Shown piece by piece: positions 15,697 through 24,263 of a DNA stretch of 64,000 bases. Below the pieces are notes generated by a model. That model worked only from the letters and a program-made list of their open reading frames with translations, did not search any database and was not told the DNA's origin. Source of the DNA: JALQTD01 sp965656785. Lineage in GTDB: Bacteria; Bacteroidota; Bacteroidia; Flavobacteriales_D; Sanyastnellaceae. The first letter of the stretch is position 1, and every line of letters begins with the position of its first letter. Position numbers and translations under genes: made by a program. Location of the stretch: contig CBFHLY010000009.1 of NCBI GenBank assembly GCA_965656785.1, positions 1-64,000 of the forward strand, read 5' to 3'.

Positions 15697-18540
15697 ATGG
15701 AAATTCGGATCAAGGGCGCGCGGGTGCACAACCTGAAGAATGTGGATGCAGCTATTCCCAAGGGCAAGATGACGGTCATCACCGGCTTGTCGGGATCGGG
15801 CAAGAGTTCGTTGGCCTTCGATACGCTCTATGCGGAGGGGCAGCGGCGGTATGTGGAGAGCTTGAGCAGTTATGCAAGGCAATTCCTCGGTCGCCTGGAC
15901 AAACCCGATGTCGACAGCATCGACGGGATCTCTCCCGCCATTGCCATTGAGCAGCGCACCTCCAGCGGCGGACCGCGCTCCACCGTGGGGACCCGGACCG
16001 AAGTGCACGACCACCTCCGCATGTTGTTCGCTCGCATCGGCCGGACGTTCTCCCCGCTCTCGGGCGAAGAGGTGAAGCGCGACCGCCCCGATGACATCGT
16101 GAAGCGGTTGATGGCGTTGCCGGACCGGACGCGCTTCCTGCTCGTTGCTCCCGTGCTGCCTCGTGAGGACCGGAGCTTGCGCCGCCAATTGGAGGTGTAT
16201 GCTCAGCAAGGGTTCAGCCGCATTCAAATCGGGGAGGACGCCCTCAACATCGCGGACGTCCTGGCGCACAGCCCGGAGGATGAGGTGCGCGTTTCAGGTC
16301 GAAGCGAAGGGGTTGACTGGAGGGAGGTGCTGTTGGTCGTGGATCGGTTGGCCGTGGAGTCGGGCGATGCCTTTCGCGGTCGGTGTGCGGATTCGGTGGA
16401 AACGGCCTTGTTCGAAGGCGGGGGGGCCTGTGCGGCGTTGCTCGTCGGGAGCGGTGAGCGGCTTGACTTCAGCACGCGCTTTGAGCGCGACGGCCGAAGC
16501 TTCACCGAGCCGACCCCGGATTTCTTCGCTTTCAACAGCCCGGTGGGCGCGTGCCCGCGGTGCGAAGGGTTTGGCCAAATCCTCGGCATCGACCCCGAAC
16601 TCGTCATCCCGGATGCCCGGCTGAGCCTCTACGAGGGCGCCATTGCCCCGTGGCGCTCGGAACAGCACGCGCGATGGAACGACCAGTTGTGTTTGGCTGC
16701 GGCGCGCGAGGGCCTGTCCATTCACAAGCCCTGGCAGGATTTGACAGAGGAGCAACGGGATTTGGTCTGGAGCGGCGGCAAAGGATTCAAGGGCATTCAT
16801 GCGTTTTTCGACCACCTCGAAGCGAAAGGATATAAAATCCAAAACCGCGTGCTGATGAGCCGCTACCGCGGGCGCACCGCCTGCACCGCCTGCAAGGGCG
16901 CTCGGCTCCATCCCGATGCGCGCAACGTCCTGGTCGGTGGGCGTTCCCTCCCCGACTTGTTGATGGCTCCGATTTCGGAGGTGTTGGGTTGGGCGCGTAG
17001 GTTGGACCTTTCACCCGCTGATGCGAAGGTGGCCGCCCGGCTGCTGGAGGAAATTCAATCGCGGCTGGGGTATGTGGCCGATGTGGGATTGGACTACCTG
17101 ACCCTGAACCGGCCGAGCAACACCTTGAGCGGGGGCGAATCCCAGCGGATTGCGCTGAGCACCTGCCTTGGAAGTAGCCTCGTCGGTTCCACCTACATTT
17201 TGGACGAACCGAGCATCGGCCTGCACCCGCACGACACCCAGCGACTCATTGCCGTCTTGCACGGATTGCGGGATTTGGGGAACACGGTCGTGGTGGTGGA
17301 GCACGACGAGGACATCCTCGCTGCTGCCGATTACGTCATCGACATGGGGCCGCTGGCGGGAACACACGGGGGCGAGGTGGTGTTCTCGGGCACCTTGGAG
17401 GCGTGTGCCGCCCTTCCTGCGGACCACGCTTCATTGACGGCCGCTTATTTGTCCCAGCGAAAGCGCATTCCCCTGCCTGAATGTCCGCGGCCCTTGAAAG
17501 ACGTCCTGCAACTGCGGAGCGCACGGGCGAACAATTTGAAGGGCGTCGACGTCGACATCCCGCTGCACGCCTTGACCGTTGTGGCCGGAGTGAGCGGATC
17601 GGGAAAGAGCACCCTCATCAATGAAGTATTCACCCCGCTCGTCCGGGCGGAGTTGGAGGGCCTTCAACCTCCGAGTGCGCGAGGAACGTTGAGCGGAGAA
17701 TGGGGCAACCTGAACTCGTTGGAAAGCGTGGACCAAAACCCCCTTGGCAAAAACTCCCGCTCCAACCCCGTCACCTACGTCAAAGCATTCGACGACATCC
17801 GCGCCTTGTTCGCGTCGACCGCCATGGCCCAAGCCCGGGGCTACAAAGCGGGACATTTCTCCTTCAACGTGCCGGGTGGCCGTTGCGACCAGTGCGACGG
17901 GGAAGGCGAAGTCACCATCGGCATGCAGTTCATGGCCGACATTCGGTTGACGTGCGATGCCTGCAAAGGACTGCGATTCAAGTCCGATGTCCTCGAGGTC
18001 AAGTGGCGCAACCGGCACATCGCCGATGTCCTCGCCATGACCGTCGACGAGGCCATCGGCTTCTTTTCAGAGAACGACCCGACTTCCAAAAAACGTCCGG
18101 CCTCACTGACCAAAGTCGTCGAAAAGCTCCAGCCGTTGTCGGACGTCGGACTGGGGTATTTGGCGCTCGGCCAAGGTTCGCATACCCTCAGCGGCGGGGA
18201 GGCGCAGCGCATCAAACTCGCCACCTTCCTTTCCAAAGGTTCGCGCAACGGTTCAACGCTGTTCGTATTCGATGAACCCACCACGGGCTTGCACGTGCAC
18301 GACGTTCAGCGGTTGCTCGACGCGTTCGACGCCCTCATTGACCAAGGCCACACCTTGGTGGTCATTGAACACCACCTCGATGTTTTGGCCCACGCCGACC
18401 ACCTCATCGACATGGGACCAGGTGGTGGCGCTGTGGGCGGGCAGTGCGTCTTCCAAGGTCCACCCGAAGGCGCCCTCCAAGCGACGGGTTCTGTAACAGG
18501 GCCGCACCTGCAATCGAAATTCGTTCCGGCACAGGCCTGA
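15697..18540 (+). CDS. uvrA: Excinuclease ABC subunit A
   Basis: 947 residues, normal length. It is the damage-recognition ATPase of nucleotide excision repair and loads UvrB. There are two ABC modules: the first Walker A is GLSGSGKSSLAFDTLY near residue 31 and its signature LSGGESQRIAL near 476; the second Walker A is GVSGSGKSTLINE near 633 and its signature LSGGEAQRIKLA near 831. The C-terminal zinc finger is intact (CDQC then 19-20 residues then CDAC). The first zinc finger is incomplete: the second pair (CPRC near residue 287) is present, but where the first CxxC should be there is RFERDG. I recall this reduced finger in other Bacteroidetes UvrA proteins, so it may be lineage-typical. A paralog UvrA2 cannot be excluded. 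Confidence 0.93.
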   Translation: MEIRIKGARVHNLKNVDAAIPKGKMTVITGLSGSGKSSLAFDTLYAEGQRRYVESLSSYARQFLGRLDKPDVDSIDGISPAIAIEQRTSSGGPRSTVGTRTEVHDHLRMLFARIGRTFSPLSGEEVKRDRPDDIVKRLMALPDRTRFLLVAPVLPREDRSLRRQLEVYAQQGFSRIQIGEDALNIADVLAHSPEDEVRVSGRSEGVDWREVLLVVDRLAVESGDAFRGRCADSVETALFEGGGACAALLVGSGERLDFSTRFERDGRSFTEPTPDFFAFNSPVGACPRCEGFGQILGIDPELVIPDARLSLYEGAIAPWRSEQHARWNDQLCLAAAREGLSIHKPWQDLTEEQRDLVWSGGKGFKGIHAFFDHLEAKGYKIQNRVLMSRYRGRTACTACKGARLHPDARNVLVGGRSLPDLLMAPISEVLGWARRLDLSPADAKVAARLLEEIQSRLGYVADVGLDYLTLNRPSNTLSGGESQRIALSTCLGSSLVGSTYILDEPSIGLHPHDTQRLIAVLHGLRDLGNTVVVVEHDEDILAAADYVIDMGPLAGTHGGEVVFSGTLEACAALPADHASLTAAYLSQRKRIPLPECPRPLKDVLQLRSARANNLKGVDVDIPLHALTVVAGVSGSGKSTLINEVFTPLVRAELEGLQPPSARGTLSGEWGNLNSLESVDQNPLGKNSRSNPVTYVKAFDDIRALFASTAMAQARGYKAGHFSFNVPGGRCDQCDGEGEVTIGMQFMADIRLTCDACKGLRFKSDVLEVKWRNRHIADVLAMTVDEAIGFFSENDPTSKKRPASLTKVVEKLQPLSDVGLGYLALGQGSHTLSGGEAQRIKLATFLSKGSRNGSTLFVFDEPTTGLHVHDVQRLLDAFDALIDQGHTLVVIEHHLDVLAHADHLIDMGPGGGAVGGQCVFQGPPEGALQATGSVTGPHLQSKFVPAQA

Positions 18541-18544
18541 ACGT

Positions 18545-18586
18545 CATCGGCCGGCAACCGCCCATCGAGGGAAGTGCCGGCCGATG
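18545..18586. terminator. Hairpin between convergent uvrA and the 206-aa gene
   Basis: A perfect 12-bp GC-rich stem (18545-18556 with 18575-18586) with an 18-nt loop lies directly after the uvrA stop. No T-tract follows on either strand, so it may only weakly terminate or may protect the 3' end. Confidence 0.4.
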
Positions 18587-18604
18587 CCCACGGATGCCTA
18601 GAAT

Positions 18605-19225
18605 TCAGTTCCGAGGAGGCAACTCCAGTTTCACGCCTTCAACTTGGATCGGCGTGACGCTCCCGACGATGTTGCCGGCTTCGTCAAACGTTTGGGCTTC
18701 GCGCCCATGCAAGTTGATGACGCCTTCAATGGGACCGTCAGCGGTGAGTTGCATGAGCAGGATTTTGCGGTCGGGCGGAGCAATGGCTTGGAATTCCGTC
18801 GGAACGACGAACCACGCCCCGTTGTTGGTTTCGAAATCGCCACCCGCTTCGAAGGCATCGAAGCTCAAGTCGGGAGGGAAAGAGGAAACCTTGTTGAGGT
18901 AGTTGTCCGCTTTGCCGATGGTGAACCAGGTGTCGTAACGCAAGGAGCGGTCTTGCTCCACGTCATACCGCTGGACCTCGCTCGCAAGCGCGCCACCCTT
19001 GGGATGCTGGTAGAAGCCGTTTTCGGCGTGCAGTCGCAATGGAGCGTTCTCCTCGCCAAACACGGCATCAATGACGTCACCTGAGTTTTCCATCAACGCA
19101 TAAACGCGCCAAGTTTGGCCTTTAACGAGGCCGTTGTTGGGGACCTCCTCGATGACCAGCTCTTGAAATTGAGCGAATGTCAACGCCGGAGCGAGCGCCA
19201 ACGCTAGGGTAAAGATCTTCTGCAT
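18605..19225 (-). CDS. Secreted single-domain protein: stand-alone copy of the TTYRVYA-type domain
   Basis: 206 residues with a signal peptide ending LTFAQ. The mature protein is a single copy of the domain repeated in the 2014-aa and 55491-58814 proteins. It follows the same order: GQTWRVYALMENSGDVIDAVFG (TTYRVYA position), ENGFYQHPKGGALASE (TTTSFYQ position), RYDTWFTIG (YDSWxTIG), FEAGGDFETNNGAWFVVPTE and ILLMQLTADG. It is the last gene of a unit with PorP and the SprB-like protein, whose N-terminus carries a diverged copy. It has no T9SS domain, so it may stay in the periplasm or outer membrane as an accessory. The function is unknown. Confidence 0.82.
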   Translation of the reverse strand: MQKIFTLALALAPALTFAQFQELVIEEVPNNGLVKGQTWRVYALMENSGDVIDAVFGEENAPLRLHAENGFYQHPKGGALASEVQRYDVEQDRSLRYDTWFTIGKADNYLNKVSSFPPDLSFDAFEAGGDFETNNGAWFVVPTEFQAIAPPDRKILLMQLTADGPIEGVINLHGREAQTFDEAGNIVGSVTPIQVEGVKLELPPRN

Positions 19226-19261
19226 GTCCTGGTAGTTCCCCCTAAATTTACAACAATTGAA

Positions 19262-20230
19262 TTAGCGGACAAGCCGGCTGCGGCTGAGGAGGCGCTTGCT
19301 GTTGAGCGATCGGCTGGAGAAACCACCGTTGCGCGGCATGAAATAGGTCAAAGTAACCTCGTGCGTGTGGGGACTGAACAAGCGCGCGTCCGTGGACGTG
19401 ATGTCGTAGGTGTAGGCCAAACCGAATTGCTCGTAATCGAAGCCCACCCCCACGAGCACCGCATCCCCTGCTCGGAAGCCCAGCATGAGCCATGCCGTTT
19501 GGGCGTAACGCGCCTTCGCATAGACGTCCAATTGTGCAGGAGTCACGGCGGTGAACCGAACGAGGCCGGCGGTTTCGATCGAGAAATCCTTGTTCACATC
19601 GTATTCGTAACGCCCCATGAACCGAAAATGGCGGAACAGGGAGTTCTCGTTGTTGGTGGTGCCGATGTTGGAGGGGTTGATTCCGGATTTGGACTGAAGC
19701 AACTGCGGAATGGCGAAGCCAAACGAGTACGCATCCCCGAAAATCATCATGCCAAAGTTGGCGTCCAAGCTCATGCTCTGCTCCATGCCCCACTGCAGGG
19801 CTGGATCCTCTACATCCCACACCTCCAAATCGTTGTCAAACGACCACTGGCTGGCCATCAAACTCAACCCAAACGAAACCGCGTCGTAGTTGTTCAAGTC
19901 GATCGTGTAACTCCCCGTCAATTCCACACCCGATTGCTGAATGGCCCCTCCGGTGTTGTCCGAATAGATGACCCCGCCAATGCCGAATCGGTTGGGCAAG
20001 CTGGTGTGTGCCGAAATGGTGTTGGTGCGCGGCGCGCCGTCAAATCCCGTCCACTGATTGCGGAACGAAGCGGAAATGGGGCTTTCCGGCAATGTACCAG
20101 CCACCGCGGGATTGCTCAAGTAAGGGTTGACTAAAAACTGCGACCGGCGGAAGACTTGCTGCGCTTGCGCGGTCGTCGCGAATCCTGCCACCAATGCGGC
20201 CCCCCATGCGATGTTGCGGATGATGCTCAT
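19262..20230 (-). CDS. PorP/SprF-family type IX secretion outer-membrane protein
   Basis: 322 residues with a signal peptide ending TTAQAQ. The start of the mature protein, FLVNPYLSNPAVAGT, and SFRNQWTGFDGAPRT are hallmarks of the PorP/SprF family (the family pattern is N.a.aG followed by R.QW.g..GaP.t). These barrels are thought to help individual T9SS substrates, mostly those with type B domains, cross or attach to the outer membrane. The gene starts 6 bp after the stop of the SprB-like type B protein, the usual pairing (as sprF after sprB), so it is very probably the dedicated partner of that protein. Confidence 0.93.
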   Translation of the reverse strand: MSIIRNIAWGAALVAGFATTAQAQQVFRRSQFLVNPYLSNPAVAGTLPESPISASFRNQWTGFDGAPRTNTISAHTSLPNRFGIGGVIYSDNTGGAIQQSGVELTGSYTIDLNNYDAVSFGLSLMASQWSFDNDLEVWDVEDPALQWGMEQSMSLDANFGMMIFGDAYSFGFAIPQLLQSKSGINPSNIGTTNNENSLFRHFRFMGRYEYDVNKDFSIETAGLVRFTAVTPAQLDVYAKARYAQTAWLMLGFRAGDAVLVGVGFDYEQFGLAYTYDITSTDARLFSPHTHEVTLTYFMPRNGGFSSRSLNSKRLLSRSRLVR

Positions 20231-20236
20231 GGTGAC

Positions 20237-23200
20237 TTAGTATTTCAAGGTAACGGTTCCCGTAATCGGCGCATTGCCGTTCGCGAACTCGATGGAGTAA
20301 TAATAATCGGCCATGGGCAGGGGCGCGTTGTTGTAACGGCCATCCCACCGAGTTTCGTAGCCCTGGGATTCGAACAGCACCTGACCGTAGCGGTTGAACA
20401 CCGTCACGCGGGCGCTCGGGAAGTATTCCAATCCCCCAACGATCCACTCGTCGTTGTAGCCGTCCCCGTTAGGCGTGATGGCCTCGGCGATGAAGAGGCA
20501 TCCGATGGTCGGCTCGACTTCCACAGTTCGGGTGATGGTGCAACCGAGGTCGTCGGTGATGACCACGCTGTAGACGTCTTCGGGCAGTCCCGTTGCGGTG
20601 GCCGTGGTTTGGGCCAAATTGTCGCTCCACAAGAACGCAATCGGCTCGTACCCCCCCGTCACCGAGGCGGTCGCCGTGCCATCCTCCTCGTTCCAACACG
20701 TCACCGGCGAACTCAGCATCACCACTTCCATGTCCGTGACCTCCTCGGCCCCGACCACGAACACCGTGTCCTCCGTGCAGCCCACTGCGTCCACCAACGA
20801 AACCGCATATTCCCCCTCGTACAAATTGTCCAAATCAATGCCCGCCGGGAACACCTCCCAAGTCAGTACGCCCGTGCCTCCAGTCGGGAAAATGTTGGCC
20901 GCCCCGTCGTTCATGCCGGTGCAGGTGACGTTCGTGACCGCCATCAGCACTTCCAGCGCGGGCGGCGCATCGATGGTGAAGGACGACGCCGTCACGCAAC
21001 CGTTGGCATCGGTAACCGTGGCCTCGTATTCGCCTTGACAAAGAGCGCCCAGGTTAAAGTTCGTGCTTTCGTTGACTTCCAATTCAATCGACCCTGTCCC
21101 TCCTGCAAAATCGAGGATGGCGCTGCCGTTGCAGTCTCCCCCACAGGCGATGTTTTGGGTGGACAACACCTCCAAGGTCAGTGGGTCCGGTTCTACAAAC
21201 AAGATGTCGGACTGCAACGTGCAGCCGCTCTCGTCCATGATCTCCAAGGTGGTGGTGCCTGCTCCTATGCCCTCAAGGGTGAACGGCAACGTCGCAGCGA
21301 CGGGCGAAACCATCTCAATTTCACCCGTGCCTCCGATGGCGCTCACGCTCACCGCCCCGTCGTCAAAACCGAAGCAAGAAATCTCATCCGTGTTCAAAAT
21401 CAACTGCATCGGCTCCGGCTCCGTGAGCGTCAAGCCCGTCACCGACACCATGCAATTCGATTCATCCATGACGTTGATGGTGTAGGTTCCCACCGGCAAA
21501 TCGAAGCATGGGGTGTTCACGAACGCATCCTCCGGGGGATCCACTTGGTACATCAACGTGCCATTGCCTCCCGAAGCTCCCACTACGCAAATCGCCCCAT
21601 CAGCCTGCCCCGCGCAGCTCACGTTGCTCACGACAACATCGAATTCAATCGGCGTGGGTTCGGAAATGACCACCGTATCTTGAATCACGCAGTTGTTGGC
21701 ATCGATGGTGTTGGCCAAATACGTCCCCGCACACAAAGCATTTGGATTCGCTCCCGCACCGGCCAGGGTCGTCACCACAAAATCATAGGGAGCCGTTCCT
21801 CCCGAAGCGGACTGAACCACCGTGCCGTTGCACTCACCTGCACAACCGAGGTCCGTGGAATTCACTTCCGTGGTCACCTCTTCCGGCTGCGCGATTTCAA
21901 AACTCGTTGTCGCCGTACAGCCGTTTTCGTCGGTGATGGTCACGTCGTAGTCTGCAGGACCCAAATCGGTGAAGTTGACCACCAACGGAGCCCCTCCCTC
22001 CAGCGCATCCATCGCGGGGTTCGCCTCCCAAATCAAGGTTCCCGTCCCTCCGGTCACCACACCGGACACTTCGCCGTCGTCGGCCCCGAAACAGGTCACG
22101 TCCTCGGCCTCCAAGTCGAACAGCAATTCAGCCGGGCAATTCAATTCAATCAAGGCCTCCACTGCGCAGCCGTTCGCATCCTCTGCGTGAAACTCGTATC
22201 CACCGTCCCCCTGAATGCAGGGCAAGCCGATCCAGTCGTTTTGCCCGTTGGGCAAGGTGACCACCCCCGGATTGGTGGCTAGGAAAGCCGAAAACTCGTA
22301 GGGTTCCGTCCCGCCAGCGACTTCCATATGAACGACAGACGCGTTCTCTCCTGGGCAAACGTTGTCTTGCTCCAGCGTGAAGGACACTTCGAACGCAGGC
22401 GGTTCGACGAACGAAAACGCCTCCGACGTGTCGCGGCAGGTGTTGCCGTCCACGAGGGCCACGAAGTATTCCCCTTCAGCCAAGCCCGTGAATTGGTTGT
22501 TGCCCGTTTGCGTCGCGATGAGCGTGGTGTCCGCTGCGCTGAACAATTCATACGTGATGCCGGGGTTGGCGCCGCCTTGCGGTTGGATTTCCACCGTGGC
22601 CAAATCACCGAAGCAATCCATGTCGTTGATCACGCTGATGGCCGCATCCTCCTCGGACCAGACCTCACATGGCGGTTCCACCGAGAGCATGCCGCCGTTG
22701 GTTTCCATGCAGTACAACTGAATGTCTCCTTCCGCTTGGCTGCCCTCGGGGAAGACCTGAAAGCAGGCATGGAAATCAAAGGGGCCGCATGTGGTAATGT
22801 GGAACAATTCGATTTGGAGCGATTCCCCGCAAACCAACCCCGCACCGCCGTTTAAGATGAACGCTCCGTCGTCCACGGTCATGTCGCAAAAGCCCGTGAT
22901 GTTGTTATACACCGAGGTAATGTTCGGCGTGGCCAGGATGCCCACCCCGCCGAAAGACAGGTAGCTATCGAATTCCAGTTCCGGAATGATGGGAAAGAAG
23001 ATATCGTTCAAGCTCTCCAAGTAAAACACCCCGTACAGCGGCGTGTTGTAGCATCCGCAGGGGGCATTCAAAACGATCGGCGCGGTCAAATCCGCCGTAT
23101 TGTTCGCCGAAAACACCGACACGAGCTTGTCCGTGGGGTTCGTGAAGTTGGCGTAGACCCGATAGGTCGTGTACCCGGCAAGCTCATTCTCCTCATCAAA

Positions 23201-23380
23201 GTCGTAGGCCGGCGTGCCAGGCGCGCTCCCTGTGAGGGGCGCCGGGGCGTAAAAGGTGGTGTCCACTTCCCAGGTCACGGACACCATTTGGCCTAAAACA
23301 CTGGAGTTCAACAAAATGAAGCCGACAAAAGCGGCCCAAGCAGATGGCAAAACTCCGGTGCGAATGTTCATTTGAATCAT
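20237..23380 (-). CDS. SprB-like surface adhesin with type B T9SS C-terminal domain
   Basis: 1047 residues from ATG 23380 (MIQMNIRTG); the frame opens upstream only at a TTG. The signal peptide ends SSVLGQ. Residues about 30-230 are a diverged TTYRVYA-type domain (LAGYTTYRVYANF, PELEFDSYLSFGG). Then come about nine SprB-type repeats, each with C.g..dG.....v.GGtg (for example CFGADDGEVSGVVTGGTG). The last 80 residues form the type B sorting domain: ITPNGDGYNDEWIVGG, VTVFNRYGQVLFES, WDGRYNN and PLPMADYYYSIEF. It is probably exported through T9SS to the cell surface, for adhesion or gliding. It heads an operon with porP and the stand-alone domain gene. Confidence 0.92.
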   Translation of the reverse strand: MIQMNIRTGVLPSAWAAFVGFILLNSSVLGQMVSVTWEVDTTFYAPAPLTGSAPGTPAYDFDEENELAGYTTYRVYANFTNPTDKLVSVFSANNTADLTAPIVLNAPCGCYNTPLYGVFYLESLNDIFFPIIPELEFDSYLSFGGVGILATPNITSVYNNITGFCDMTVDDGAFILNGGAGLVCGESLQIELFHITTCGPFDFHACFQVFPEGSQAEGDIQLYCMETNGGMLSVEPPCEVWSEEDAAISVINDMDCFGDLATVEIQPQGGANPGITYELFSAADTTLIATQTGNNQFTGLAEGEYFVALVDGNTCRDTSEAFSFVEPPAFEVSFTLEQDNVCPGENASVVHMEVAGGTEPYEFSAFLATNPGVVTLPNGQNDWIGLPCIQGDGGYEFHAEDANGCAVEALIELNCPAELLFDLEAEDVTCFGADDGEVSGVVTGGTGTLIWEANPAMDALEGGAPLVVNFTDLGPADYDVTITDENGCTATTSFEIAQPEEVTTEVNSTDLGCAGECNGTVVQSASGGTAPYDFVVTTLAGAGANPNALCAGTYLANTIDANNCVIQDTVVISEPTPIEFDVVVSNVSCAGQADGAICVVGASGGNGTLMYQVDPPEDAFVNTPCFDLPVGTYTINVMDESNCMVSVTGLTLTEPEPMQLILNTDEISCFGFDDGAVSVSAIGGTGEIEMVSPVAATLPFTLEGIGAGTTTLEIMDESGCTLQSDILFVEPDPLTLEVLSTQNIACGGDCNGSAILDFAGGTGSIELEVNESTNFNLGALCQGEYEATVTDANGCVTASSFTIDAPPALEVLMAVTNVTCTGMNDGAANIFPTGGTGVLTWEVFPAGIDLDNLYEGEYAVSLVDAVGCTEDTVFVVGAEEVTDMEVVMLSSPVTCWNEEDGTATASVTGGYEPIAFLWSDNLAQTTATATGLPEDVYSVVITDDLGCTITRTVEVEPTIGCLFIAEAITPNGDGYNDEWIVGGLEYFPSARVTVFNRYGQVLFESQGYETRWDGRYNNAPLPMADYYYSIEFANGNAPITGTVTLKY

Positions 23381-23513
23381 GGCAGGTTCGGTCAATTCTC
23401 GCTCCAATTAGGACGTCAGAAGGGAAGACAAACTCAGCGCCTAAAGCGTTGCTTCGCCCTTAACTTCGGCGCGCAAAATAAGGCAATATGGGCAGACAAC
23501 GCACACCCCGCAA

Positions 23514-24263
23514 ATGAGCACGCGCACGGAAGATTGGCCGAAGGCGACCCGGCCCCACCGTTTGGTCCACGTGGATGAGCAGGTGGTGGTGGTGGACAAA
23601 CCGAGCCACCTGCTGGTCCATCGGACGGACCTCGCCCTGCAAGACCCCGACAATTTGCGCGAACGGCTGTTGGCCGAGGGGACGATCGATCACCGCTGGC
23701 ATCCGGTCAACCGCATCGACCGACCGACGAGCGGCCTCGTCCTGTTCGCACGCGGTGGCGATGCGCACCGCATGCTCCACGAACAGTTCGCCTCCCACCG
23801 CGCTGAAAAGGGCTACGTGGCAATTGTGCGGGGATGGCTGGAAGCTCCCTGTACCGTTGACAAACCCCTCCCCACGAGCCACAACGCCCTTCCAAAGGAC
23901 GCGTCAACGGACTTCATTCCACGGGCCCATTTCGAGTGGCCGGTGGCCATCACCCGCTACCCCACCAGCCGATTCAGCTTGGTCGAATGCCGGCCCTCCA
24001 CAGGGCGATACCATCAAATCCGGTTACACCTGCGTCACTTGCGCCACCCCATCATCGGCGACTCCGCCCACGGCGACAAACCGCACAACCGGTTCTTCGC
24101 GGGACACTTCACCCACCGACCGCTCTACCTCCACGCTGGGCACCTCGCGCTCCAGCATCCGGACGGAACGGAACGCACCTGGAAATCGCCGTTGCCGGAA
24201 GATTGGCAGGAAGTGATGGAAACGTTTGGATGGGGGACGGAAACCGCTTTCCTTCGTGAGTGA
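23514..24263 (+). CDS. truC: RluA-family pseudouridine synthase, TruC-like (tRNA U65)
   Basis: 249 residues. The RluA-family catalytic motif is HPVNRIDRPTSGLVLFA, with the nucleophilic Asp in RIDRPTSG near residue 70; later motifs are STGRYHQIRLHLRHLRHPIIGD and the C-terminal substrate strand YLHAGHLALQHP. There is no S4 domain, and the compact length and VDKP(S)HLLVHR opening fit TruC, which makes pseudouridine 65 in tRNA. The stop overlaps the next start (TGATG), so the two genes are translationally coupled. The start is ATG 23514, though the coupling of the upstream region is not obvious. Confidence 0.87.
   Translation: MSTRTEDWPKATRPHRLVHVDEQVVVVDKPSHLLVHRTDLALQDPDNLRERLLAEGTIDHRWHPVNRIDRPTSGLVLFARGGDAHRMLHEQFASHRAEKGYVAIVRGWLEAPCTVDKPLPTSHNALPKDASTDFIPRAHFEWPVAITRYPTSRFSLVECRPSTGRYHQIRLHLRHLRHPIIGDSAHGDKPHNRFFAGHFTHRPLYLHAGHLALQHPDGTERTWKSPLPEDWQEVMETFGWGTETAFLRE

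Noticed and set aside
20156..22282. 708-codon plus-strand frame opposite the SprB-like gene
   Set aside because: The antisense product is rich in His, Arg and Gly with no motif, while the opposite strand codes for clear SprB repeats and a type B domain.
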